A stretch of DNA of 41,386 nt from an uncultured bacterium (lineage in GTDB: Bacteria; Vulcanimicrobiota; CADAWZ01): positions 1 to 41,386 of the forward strand of contig CADASF010000015.1 of the NCBI GenBank assembly GCA_902790465.1, given 5' to 3'. A program made the translations under genes and the position numbers. A model generated the notes under the pieces. It ran no database searches. It had not been told where the DNA came from and was given only the letters and a program-made list of their open reading frames with translations. Positions 8,887-15,904 of the stretch are shown here, piece by piece (position 1 is the stretch's first letter; each line of letters starts with the position of its first letter).

Positions 8887-9669
8887 ATGATTATAAAAAT
8901 TGATAATAAAAATGTTGAAATTGAAGGGCAGGCTGGAAAATGTGCTTTTGCTGTCAAAAATTTCACAACAGGTAAAACATTTTTTTATAATGAAGCTGAA
9001 AAGTTTCATTCAGCAAGCATGATCAAGTTGCCTATTTTGAGTTGTCTTTATTTAGAGGCAGAAAATGGCAATATTGATTTAGATACAAAATATGAATTGA
9101 AAAAAGAAGATGTTGTTGAAGGCGGAATAATTCCTGAATTTCATTTTGGTTCTGTTTTTACATTGAGAGACCTTGCAAATATAATGATTGTTGTAAGTGA
9201 TAATACTGCTACAAATATTTTGATCGATTTTTTGGGATTTGATAAAATAAACAATCATATAAAGAAATATTTGGGCATGAAAAAAACAGAACTTGTAAAA
9301 AAATTAATGATTCCTGCTAAATCTCCTGATATTTTTAATTATACATGTGCTGAAGATATTTTACAATTTTTTGAATTGCTTTATTTAGACAAACTTGTTT
9401 CTAAAAAAGCCTCTAAAGAGATGTTGGACACATTATCTCGGCAAATGTTTATTGAAAAAATTCCTCGTTTTTTGCCTGATTTTGTTTTTACAGCGAATAA
9501 AACAGGTGAAGTCTCTGGAGTAAGACATGATGGGGCTATTGTGAAATCAAAATCTTTTGATTTTGGCATGTGTGTTTTGACATCTGAATCTGATGATGTC
9601 AATAAAGCAGATGATTTCATATCTTCTTTATCGAGGTATTTTTTTGACTTGTTTTCACAAAAGGAATGA
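8887..9669 (+). CDS. Cytosolic class A beta-lactamase-fold serine hydrolase
   Basis: The serine beta-lactamase-fold triad motifs are all present: S44-M-I-K47 (SxxK), S104-D-N106 (SDN) and K205-T-G207 (KTG). The length of 260 residues fits class A and the Beta-lactamase2 family. There is no signal peptide: the protein starts with a short beta-strand-like MIIKIDNKNVEIEG, so it is probably cytosolic and not a periplasmic resistance enzyme. A peptidase or esterase role is as likely as lactam hydrolysis. I chose ATG 8887 because GAGAGG at 8873-8878 is eight bases upstream; the in-frame TTG at 8881 is too close to it. The gene is the last of the putative sirtuin-DUF262-hydrolase operon and ends at a hairpin. 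Confidence 0.85.
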   Translation: MIIKIDNKNVEIEGQAGKCAFAVKNFTTGKTFFYNEAEKFHSASMIKLPILSCLYLEAENGNIDLDTKYELKKEDVVEGGIIPEFHFGSVFTLRDLANIMIVVSDNTATNILIDFLGFDKINNHIKKYLGMKKTELVKKLMIPAKSPDIFNYTCAEDILQFFELLYLDKLVSKKASKEMLDTLSRQMFIEKIPRFLPDFVFTANKTGEVSGVRHDGAIVKSKSFDFGMCVLTSESDDVNKADDFISSLSRYFFDLFSQKE

Positions 9670-9722
9670 CTGTTTTATATATAGAAGATAAATAATCAGT
9701 TTGAATAAGTCATTCTTTTTTT
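9659..9722 (+). terminator. Long-loop terminator after the serine hydrolase gene
   Basis: The arm AAAAGGAATGACT (overlapping the stop codon) pairs, with one mismatch, with AGTCATTCTTTTTT about 36 bases later. The T-run directly precedes the ribosome binding site of the HEAT-repeat gene. The loop is long, so efficiency is uncertain. Confidence 0.5.
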
Positions 9723-9737
9723 GAGGAGGTTTTTATT

Positions 9738-10949
9738 ATGCCAAGAGCAGATGTTGAAACAGTAAAATCTCTCGATTCGTCGTCCAAAAAATTTATTGAA
9801 ATGGTTCAAAAAAAGTTTGGCATTTTGCTTGATTTTTCTGAAGAAGCCCTTCTTGTATCAGATGATCTTTTTTCAATGTTTTTTAAATTGAGAAGAAATC
9901 ACTTTTTCATTGTCTCAGGAGTTATAGGAGCATATTTAGGTAATGTCATTATACAAAATATAGGTGGGCGTTGGAGTAAAGACCTTCATGTGGAAAAAGT
10001 TGGCAAAATAAAAACTATTGTAAATCCACTTTTGAGGGCTAAAAAAAGACTTGCCAATGGCAAACAAGATTCTTTTGTATTTTATTATCGTTCTCTTAAA
10101 TTGAGTGTAAATCAAGATTCTTCTTTTGCTCCTGACAAGGAAAAAATAGATTCATATTATTCTATTTTGAGAAAAAGAGGTTGGGACAAAATTTTACTTA
10201 CAAGAGTAATAGATTCATCTGAAAAAAAGTATGTAAGAGAAGAAGCAGCAGATATTTTGGGAAGGCTTGGAACAAGTGATATTGTTCCTGATTTGATTGA
10301 AGGTTTGAAATCTGCTAAAACAGCATATTATTCTGCTATGGCACTTCAGGGTATTCCTGATGAGCGTTCTTTTGAGCCTCTTTTAAAGATATTGAAAAAA
10401 ACTCGCTCTCCATTTTTGAAAATGCAGACGGCTCTTGCACTTGGTTCTATTGGAAATGACAAAGCTGTACCTTATTTAATGGCTCTTTTGAATGATGAAA
10501 ATGAGATTCTTGCTCATTATGCCTCAATGGCATTGGCAAGAATAAAATCTCCAAAAGTTACTGATATTATTTTGGAATCTGGTATTCTTCAAAATGTAGA
10601 TAGAGCTGTATATGCTATTTTTGTACTTGGTGAAGAAAAAGACGAAAAAGCTGTTCCTTCACTTATTGAATGTCTATTTTCAAGAGACGAACATATAAAA
10701 GAAGCTGCAACTGGAGCTTTTCAAAATTTTACAGATGAGCGTTCTTTTGAACCATTATCATATTTATTGTCAGATAAATCATATAAAATACGTACTTTAG
10801 CAGCTTATGCAATAGCAAGATTTGGAAAAGAAAAAGCGGTTAATTTGATTAGACCTCTCATAAAAGATCCTGTTCAATCAGTAAGGCTTCATGCGGAAAA
10901 ACTTTTATATTGGCTTGAACATGATCAGGTTCCGCCACATTGCATATAA
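9738..10949 (+). CDS. HEAT-repeat protein with unrecognised N-terminal domain
   Basis: The C-terminal two thirds (about residues 160-395) are HEAT/PBS-lyase-type repeats. Recurrent helices such as REEAADILGRLG, ALALGSIGNDKAVPYLMALL, HYASMALARI and RTLAAYAIARFGKEKAV each span about 31-35 residues. Such solenoids bind proteins or nucleic acids and have no enzymatic role by themselves. Residues 1-140 form a distinct domain with a hydrophobic segment (FFIVSGVIGAYLGNVII, about 55-71) that may be a buried helix rather than a membrane span; I do not recognise it. No signal peptide is seen. The start is well supported by GAGGAGG at 9723-9729, eight bases before ATG 9738. The gene stands between two hairpins and looks monocistronic. 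The specific function is unknown. Confidence 0.85.
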   Translation: MPRADVETVKSLDSSSKKFIEMVQKKFGILLDFSEEALLVSDDLFSMFFKLRRNHFFIVSGVIGAYLGNVIIQNIGGRWSKDLHVEKVGKIKTIVNPLLRAKKRLANGKQDSFVFYYRSLKLSVNQDSSFAPDKEKIDSYYSILRKRGWDKILLTRVIDSSEKKYVREEAADILGRLGTSDIVPDLIEGLKSAKTAYYSAMALQGIPDERSFEPLLKILKKTRSPFLKMQTALALGSIGNDKAVPYLMALLNDENEILAHYASMALARIKSPKVTDIILESGILQNVDRAVYAIFVLGEEKDEKAVPSLIECLFSRDEHIKEAATGAFQNFTDERSFEPLSYLLSDKSYKIRTLAAYAIARFGKEKAVNLIRPLIKDPVQSVRLHAEKLLYWLEHDQVPPHCI

Positions 10950-10998
10950 TATCTTTTTGAAACTCTAAATAGAGAAAAAACAACTATAATAAAAAAAA

Positions 10999-11022
10999 TT
11001 AAAAATTCATTAGAATTTTTAA
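10999..11022. terminator. AT-rich hairpin after HEAT-repeat gene
   Basis: TTAAAAATTC and GAATTTTTAA form a perfect 10-bp stem around a four-base loop. It is low in G-C pairs and not followed by a long T-run, so it may be a weak terminator or a structure in the leader of the next gene. Confidence 0.35.
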
Positions 11023-11096
11023 AAATTACCCCCTTCTGAAATATCCGCTCTTAATAAAATTTAGGAGAAAAAAATAGGGGGGAAGGAGTAAAAAAA

Positions 11097-12365
11097 TTGG
11101 AAAGAAAAATTAAAATCAATTCTTCAGCAAGACATCTTCATGTAACAAGAGAAGACCTTGATATTCTTTTTGGAAAAGGTTTTGAACTCGTAAAAAAAGA
11201 AAATGGTGATTTGATTCAACCTGGTGAGTTTGCTTCTGAACAATTTGTTAAAATTGAAGGTCCAAAAGGTTGTTTCCCAAAAGTCAGAATTTTAGGTCCT
11301 ATCCGTAAATATACACAGATTGAGATTTCTAAAACAGATACATATACACTTGGACTTAAAAATATTCCATTGAGAGATTCAGGAGATCTTGAAGGTTCAG
11401 GTACTGTAAAAATTACTGGTCCTTGCGGAAGTATTGAGACAAATGGAGTTATAATTGCACAAAGACATATTCACCTTGATGAACCAACAGGAAAAGCATG
11501 GGGATTCAAGAATGGCGATTGGGCTAAAGTATATGTTGATGGCGATAGAAAACTCATATTTGACAGAGTTTATGTAAGAGTAAAGAGTAATTTTGCACCA
11601 GAAATGCATGTCGATGCAGATGAGACAAATGCTGCTTATATAACTCCTGATACTTGGGGAATTGTTGAAAAAAGTGATTGTTGCTGTTGTTGTTCAAAGA
11701 AGAAATCAATAATAGCTTCTTATATAGATCACACATTGTTAAAACCAGAAGCTACACCAGAACAGATTGTAAAACTCTGTGGAGAAGCAAAAGAATTTAA
11801 TTTTGCTTCAGTATGTGTAAATCCATTCTATGTAAAATTGGCACATGCTGAACTCAAAGATTCTCCAGTAAAAGTTTGTACTGTAATAGGATTCCCTCTT
11901 GGTGCTTCTTCAACATTTGTAAAAGCTGAAGAAACAAGAGATGCAGTAGCTTTTGGAGCAGATGAAGTTGACATGGTTATAAATGTTGGTGCTATAAAAG
12001 CCAAAAATTATGATGTTGTCAAAAAAGATATTGAAGCTGTTGTTGACGCAGCTGCAGGAAGACTTGTAAAAGTTATTTTGGAAACATGTCTTTTGACAGA
12101 TGAAGAAATTGTAAAGGCTTGTGAAATTTCTAAAGAAGCAGGAGCTGATTTTGTAAAAACATCTACAGGTTTTTCAAAAGGTGGAGCAACCGTTGAAGCA
12201 GTCAGTTTGATGAGAAAAACTGTTGGATCAGACATGGGTGTAAAAGCCTCTGGTGGAATAAGAGATTATAAAACAGCAAAGGCTATGATTGAAGCAGGAG
12301 CTTCAAGAATTGGAGCAAGTGCTGGTATTGCTATCGTTGAAGCTGAAAAAGCTGAAATTGGATAA
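11097..12365 (+). CDS. PduL-type phosphotransacylase fused to deoxyribose-phosphate aldolase (DeoC)
   Basis: Two enzymes share one chain. Residues 1-190 are a PduL-family phosphate acyltransferase (acyl-CoA + phosphate to acyl-phosphate), with metal-binding histidines in SARHLHVT (H13, H15), QRHIHLDEP (H124, H126) and [11 protein letters not shown] (H171). Residues 204-422 are DeoC, which splits deoxyribose-5-phosphate into glyceraldehyde-3-phosphate and acetaldehyde; it has EVDMVINVG (D292), the Schiff-base lysine K354 in FVKTSTGF, and K383 in [10 protein letters not shown]. The linker contains five consecutive cysteines (195-199). The PduL part begins almost directly at its first strand and lacks the N-terminal encapsulation extension seen in microcompartment versions; no shell-protein gene is nearby. 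The TTG start is supported by AAGGAG at 11083-11088, eight bases upstream. A missing aldehyde dehydrogenase would be needed to link the two reactions. Confidence 0.92.
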   Translation: MERKIKINSSARHLHVTREDLDILFGKGFELVKKENGDLIQPGEFASEQFVKIEGPKGCFPKVRILGPIRKYTQIEISKTDTYTLGLKNIPLRDSGDLEGSGTVKITGPCGSIETNGVIIAQRHIHLDEPTGKAWGFKNGDWAKVYVDGDRKLIFDRVYVRVKSNFAPEMHVDADETNAAYITPDTWGIVEKSDCCCCCSKKKSIIASYIDHTLLKPEATPEQIVKLCGEAKEFNFASVCVNPFYVKLAHAELKDSPVKVCTVIGFPLGASSTFVKAEETRDAVAFGADEVDMVINVGAIKAKNYDVVKKDIEAVVDAAAGRLVKVILETCLLTDEEIVKACEISKEAGADFVKTSTGFSKGGATVEAVSLMRKTVGSDMGVKASGGIRDYKTAKAMIEAGASRIGASAGIAIVEAEKAEIG

Positions 12366-12381
12366 TAACTAATTAGAGGTT

Positions 12382-12424
12382 ACAAAAAAACGGTGGAATT
12401 GGATTTTTTCTGCCGTTTTTTTGT
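12382..12424 (+). terminator. Terminator after PduL-DeoC gene
   Basis: ACAAAAAAACGG (12382-12393) and CCGTTTTTTTGT (12413-12424) are perfect complements enclosing a 19-base loop. The A-run and T-run make it plausible in both orientations, but it directly follows the pduL-deoC stop. Confidence 0.8.
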
Positions 12425-12532
12425 GAGAGTTATTTAGATTGTTATCTGCTTTCACAACTTTTTGGGTTCAAAGAGAAAGCACGGAAATCAATTTTTTAAC
12501 TGCCAATTTAATATTTTTTTTGTGATAGAGTT

Positions 12533-13267
12533 ATGACTTATAAGACATTAGGAATTGTTTTAAAAAAAATGCCTTATGGTGAAAAGCAAAGCATTGTATT
12601 TGTTTTTACACCTGATTATGGAAAAATAAAAATTATAGTTGACAAAAAGAAAGTAAAAAATAGATTTAGAGTTGAGGAACTTGAACTTTTTTCTGAATAT
12701 ATTTTTTTATTAAAAAAAGGTCGCAATTTTGATAAATGTATTGAATCAGATGTATTTTGTAGCTATTCAAAAATTATTGAAAATTACGATCAAATTTTGT
12801 GTGCTGAATATTTTTTGGAAATAATTTATATGATAACTCCATTTTTTATTCCAGATAAGAATATATATAATTTGTTGAAAAAAATATTTTTGGCACTTTC
12901 AATGGGAATGGGAAAAGAAATAATTCCAACTGTTCTCATGAATTTAATTAAAATTTTGGGATTAAAACCTTCTTTAAAATTATGTTCAAAATGTGGATTT
13001 AATGCAAATTTTAAGGGAGGATATCTTGATTTTCATGACGGAATTTTTACTTGCCATGAATGTGGTAAAAATAATATTTCCTCATTTTTTATTTCAGCAA
13101 AATTATTGAGTTTTTTAAATTCTTTAGATAATTATAAAGTGTCTGTTCTAAAGAAGAATTATTCAAAGATGATTTTTTTAGAGGCAGAGCTTTTTTTAAG
13201 AAAATATTTAATGTTTAATTTAGGAATTTCTTCTGAATTAAAATCGGCAAAATTGTTAATTTCTTAG
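12533..13267 (+). CDS. recO: DNA repair protein RecO
   Basis: RecO helps load RecA on SSB-coated single-stranded DNA in the RecFOR pathway and anneals strands. The N-terminal OB-fold begins at YKTLGIVLKKMPYGEKQSIV, a recognisable RecO opening. The helical middle precedes a four-cysteine zinc site, C151/C154 (CSKCG) and C174/C177 (CHECG). The length of 244 residues is normal. The ribosome binding site before ATG 12533 is weak (GATAGAG). ruvX follows after 21 bases, so a recombination-repair gene pair is likely. The 108 bases upstream hold a 7-bp stem (TGCTTTC/GAAAGCA) with a long loop and nothing else I can assign. Confidence 0.92.
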   Translation: MTYKTLGIVLKKMPYGEKQSIVFVFTPDYGKIKIIVDKKKVKNRFRVEELELFSEYIFLLKKGRNFDKCIESDVFCSYSKIIENYDQILCAEYFLEIIYMITPFFIPDKNIYNLLKKIFLALSMGMGKEIIPTVLMNLIKILGLKPSLKLCSKCGFNANFKGGYLDFHDGIFTCHECGKNNISSFFISAKLLSFLNSLDNYKVSVLKKNYSKMIFLEAELFLRKYLMFNLGISSELKSAKLLIS

Positions 13268-13288
13268 GCGGTTTGAAAGGCTTTTACT

Positions 13289-13732
13289 ATGTTGAAGAAA
13301 AAGATAATTGCTCTTGATGTTGGAAAAAGAAAGATAGGTGTTGCAATTAGTGATATTTTGGGAATTTCGGCAAATCCATCGGGTTTTATAAATGCTTCTA
13401 ATACAAAAAAAGCATTGGAAAAGGTAGGGGAGTTAATAAAAGAAAATGATATAGGAACTGTTGTTGTTGGACTTCCTAAAAATATGGACGGAACAATAGG
13501 ACCACAGGCAGAACACTGTATTTCTTTTGGTGAACAAGTTGCTAATCTTTATTCAATAGAGGTCGTTTGGCAAGATGAAAGATTGTCAACAAGAGAAGCA
13601 GAGAGAATGCTAATAGAGTCAGGTATGTCAAGGGCAAAGAGAAAAGTTGAGAATGATCAAGTTGCTGCTGCAATTATATTGAGAAGTTATTTAGACCGTT
13701 TGAGTAATTCGTCTTCTAATAGCGAAATTTGA
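13289..13732 (+). CDS. ruvX: Holliday junction resolvase-like RuvX (YqgF)
   Basis: An RNase H-fold nuclease-like protein, implicated in Holliday-junction resolution and, in E. coli, 16S pre-rRNA 5'-end maturation. The metal-binding acidic residues are visible: D10 in ALDVGKRKIGVA, E97 in WQDERLST and D123 in ENDQVAAAIIL. The GLPKNMDGT loop (61-69) is typical. The 147-residue length is standard, with a short Ser-rich tail. It is encoded 21 bases after recO and about 76 bases before udk. Confidence 0.95.
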   Translation: MLKKKIIALDVGKRKIGVAISDILGISANPSGFINASNTKKALEKVGELIKENDIGTVVVGLPKNMDGTIGPQAEHCISFGEQVANLYSIEVVWQDERLSTREAERMLIESGMSRAKRKVENDQVAAAIILRSYLDRLSNSSSNSEI

Positions 13733-13808
13733 TAATTTAAAAAAAATTAGCGGAGTTTTTACAAAAAAATAGAATTAAATATAAATAATATAATAACGGA
13801 GGATTATT

Positions 13809-14429
13809 TTGAAAAATACCGTTATAGGAATTGCTGGAGGTACAGGGTCTGGCAAGACAACAGTTGTAAAAAAAATAATTAGTTCTTTTCCAGATGATCG
13901 CGTAATAATGCTTCCACAAGATGCTTATTATAAAGACCAAGGAAATATTTCTTTAGATGAAAGAAAGTTGGTTAATTATGATCATCCTTCTGCTTTTGAT
14001 AATGAGCTTTTGAAAGAACATATAAAACAGCTTTCTTTAGGTCATTCTGTTGATTTACCCGTTTATTCTTATATAACATACACAAGACAAAAAGAATCTA
14101 TTCACATTGAGCCAGGTGAAATTATTATTGTAGAGGGAATTTTAGTCCTTGAAGACCCTATTTTAAGAGATCTTTTGGATATTAAAATTTTTGTTGATGC
14201 TCCTGCTGATGTAAGATTTATAAGAAGACTAAAGAGAGATATAATGGAACGTGGTAGGTCTGTTGACAGTGTTATAGACCAGTATATGAATGTAGTTAGA
14301 CCAATGCATATGCAATTTGTAGAACCTTCTAAATGGTATGCTGATATAATTGTACCTGAAGGTGGTCAAAATGAAGTTGCTATAGATTTGATAACAACCA
14401 AAATTCGTTCTTTATTGATGGGAATATAA
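13809..14429 (+). CDS. udk: Uridine kinase
   Basis: Phosphorylates uridine and cytidine in pyrimidine salvage. The P-loop GGTGSGKTT is at residues 10-18. Other family blocks are [17 protein letters not shown] (substrate site), [10 protein letters not shown], and the lid RDIMERGRS. Residues near [21 protein letters not shown] are also conserved. The length of 206 residues matches the family. The start is a TTG, chosen because GGAGGA at 13798-13803 precedes it by five bases and the first strand (TVIGIAGG) follows immediately. The YqeG-family gene starts six bases after the stop. Confidence 0.95.
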   Translation: MKNTVIGIAGGTGSGKTTVVKKIISSFPDDRVIMLPQDAYYKDQGNISLDERKLVNYDHPSAFDNELLKEHIKQLSLGHSVDLPVYSYITYTRQKESIHIEPGEIIIVEGILVLEDPILRDLLDIKIFVDAPADVRFIRRLKRDIMERGRSVDSVIDQYMNVVRPMHMQFVEPSKWYADIIVPEGGQNEVAIDLITTKIRSLLMGI

Positions 14430-14434
14430 TAAAT

Positions 14435-15037
14435 ATGCTATTTAATCTAAAAATGTTTCTGCCAGATTTTTCTATTGATAGGGTAGAAAATATAAACCTT
14501 GAGAGATTAAAGACTTTAGGTTTTGAATCAATTATCCTTGATCTTGACAATACTCTTGTAAGTTGGAAAACAAAAGCAATAACTGAAGCTGTTAAAGATT
14601 GGATAAAAAAAGCCCAATCACTTGGTTTTAAATTGTGTATTGTTTCTAATTGTCTTTTGAGAGGAAGGGTAAAATTTTTTTCTGATCTCCTTAATATTCC
14701 TTTTGTTTTTAGGGCTATAAAACCAAGAAAAAAGGCTTTTATAGATGCCTTAAAAATACTGGATACTGTACCAGATAAAACAGTTGTAATCGGAGATCAA
14801 GTTTTTACAGATGTTTTAGGCGGTAATCGCATGGGATTTTTGACAATACTTGTGGTTCCAGTTGATAAAAGAGAATTTTATATAACTATTTTGCAGAGAA
14901 CCATGGAAAAAATATTGCTTTCAGGTCCAAGAAAAAAGGGATTGATTCCTGTTTTTGATGAGACTTCAGAATGTTCTGTTGATAAAAGACCTAAAACAAA
15001 TTTAACAAACGATTCAACAAACGAAGGAAAAAAATAA
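14435..15037 (+). CDS. YqeG family HAD IIIA-type phosphatase
   Basis: A haloacid-dehalogenase superfamily phosphatase of the YqeG group, related to mitochondrial phosphatidylglycerophosphatase Gep4/PTPMT-like enzymes. HAD motif I is ILDLDNTL with D36 and D38, motif II is VSN (70-72), the motif III lysine is K97 in AIKPRKK, and motif IV is GDQVFTD (D121, D126). The C-terminal 30 residues are hydrophilic and probably disordered. It begins six bases after udk with only a weak ribosome binding site, suggesting translational coupling. The physiological substrate is not known from the sequence; phosphatidylglycerophosphate is one candidate. Confidence 0.88.
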   Translation: MLFNLKMFLPDFSIDRVENINLERLKTLGFESIILDLDNTLVSWKTKAITEAVKDWIKKAQSLGFKLCIVSNCLLRGRVKFFSDLLNIPFVFRAIKPRKKAFIDALKILDTVPDKTVVIGDQVFTDVLGGNRMGFLTILVVPVDKREFYITILQRTMEKILLSGPRKKGLIPVFDETSECSVDKRPKTNLTNDSTNEGKK

Positions 15038-15041
15038 TTAA

Positions 15042-15070
15042 TTGCAGAAAACATATATTTAGATTAAAAT
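15042..15070 (+). promoter_or_regulatory. Candidate promoter ahead of the pilus operon
   Basis: TTGCAG (15042-15047) and TAAAAT (15065-15070) are separated by 17 bases in the short gap between the YqeG-family gene and the first pilus gene. The -35 match is poor and the DNA is AT-rich, so support is weak. Confidence 0.3.
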
Positions 15071-15084
15071 TTTTAAAAGGTTAA

Positions 15085-15852
15085 TTGAAGATTTTGCTTA
15101 AATTTTTGTTGGGATTATTTGGATTAGATAAGGTAAATTCTAGATTACAAGAATTAGAAGATATAAGAACTCAAGATTCAATTAAAAGCAATAAAATATC
15201 TTCAGATTGTGAATTTGTAGATTTAGATAGAATTAGGTTAGATGGCGATATTGTAAAATTAATACCAGATAGTCTTGCAAAAAGATATAATGCAATACCA
15301 ATAGGCATTGATGATAATCTGATTAAACTGGCTATGGCAGATCCATCAGATATTCTTGCTATAGACGATATTAGGCTTGTAACAGAATACGATATAGAGC
15401 CTCTAAAGGCTGAAGAATCTGCTATTAAAAGAGCAATAGATAGATTTTTTGGGGAATCTATGGAAGTAGATGAAAGCAATGAAATCGATCTTGATGAAAT
15501 TAGTGAACTTGTTGATGTTGATCCTGTTGTAAGGGTTTTTAGGCTTATTATTGATGTAGCAATGAAAGATAAGATTTCTGAAATTAGGATTATTTGTGAT
15601 GAAAAACCAGATTGTGGTGTTGTATATTATGTAGAAAATGGTAATAGACAAGAGGTTATGTCTATTCCTGAGGATATTAATAAAAGATTAATATCCTACA
15701 TAAAAACTATATCAAATCTTGATATTTTGAAGAAAAATATTCTTCAAGATGGAAGTATAACTTATAAGTATGAAGGAATTAGCTATAATATGTTGATTTC
15801 AATCCTTCCTTCATCAAATGTTGAAAATGTTATTATGAAAATCCTCAAATAG
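15085..15852 (+). CDS. PilB/GspE N-terminal-half paralogue lacking the ATPase domain
   Basis: The 255-residue product aligns with residues about 60-294 of the pilB product encoded next door: shared blocks include EFVDLD, IPDSLAKRYN, LAMADPSDILAIDDIRLVT and a diverged QDGS in place of QDGK. It keeps the later part of the N1 domain and the N2 domain, and ends exactly where PilB passes into its motor domain, so there is no Walker A, Walker B or zinc motif. PilB residues 1-59 are replaced by a short basic-hydrophobic start and a Glu-rich stretch. The frame is open and the ends are clean, which argues against simple decay. A TTG start with AAAAGG four bases upstream is used. Likely a regulatory or assembly subunit; it could also be an old partial duplication. 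Confidence 0.8.
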   Translation: MKILLKFLLGLFGLDKVNSRLQELEDIRTQDSIKSNKISSDCEFVDLDRIRLDGDIVKLIPDSLAKRYNAIPIGIDDNLIKLAMADPSDILAIDDIRLVTEYDIEPLKAEESAIKRAIDRFFGESMEVDESNEIDLDEISELVDVDPVVRVFRLIIDVAMKDKISEIRIICDEKPDCGVVYYVENGNRQEVMSIPEDINKRLISYIKTISNLDILKKNILQDGSITYKYEGISYNMLISILPSSNVENVIMKILK

Positions 15853-15904
15853 GGTTTTTTCAAAATAAAAAATAAAATAAATTTATAATTAAGTTGGTGG
15901 AATT

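Noticed and set aside
8887-9669. Antibiotic resistance beta-lactamase
   Set aside because: The catalytic motifs fit the fold, but there is no signal peptide, so a periplasmic resistance role is not supported.
11097-12365. Bacterial microcompartment locus
   Set aside because: PduL and DeoC suggest one, but no shell-protein gene, encapsulation peptide or aldehyde dehydrogenase is present in the window.
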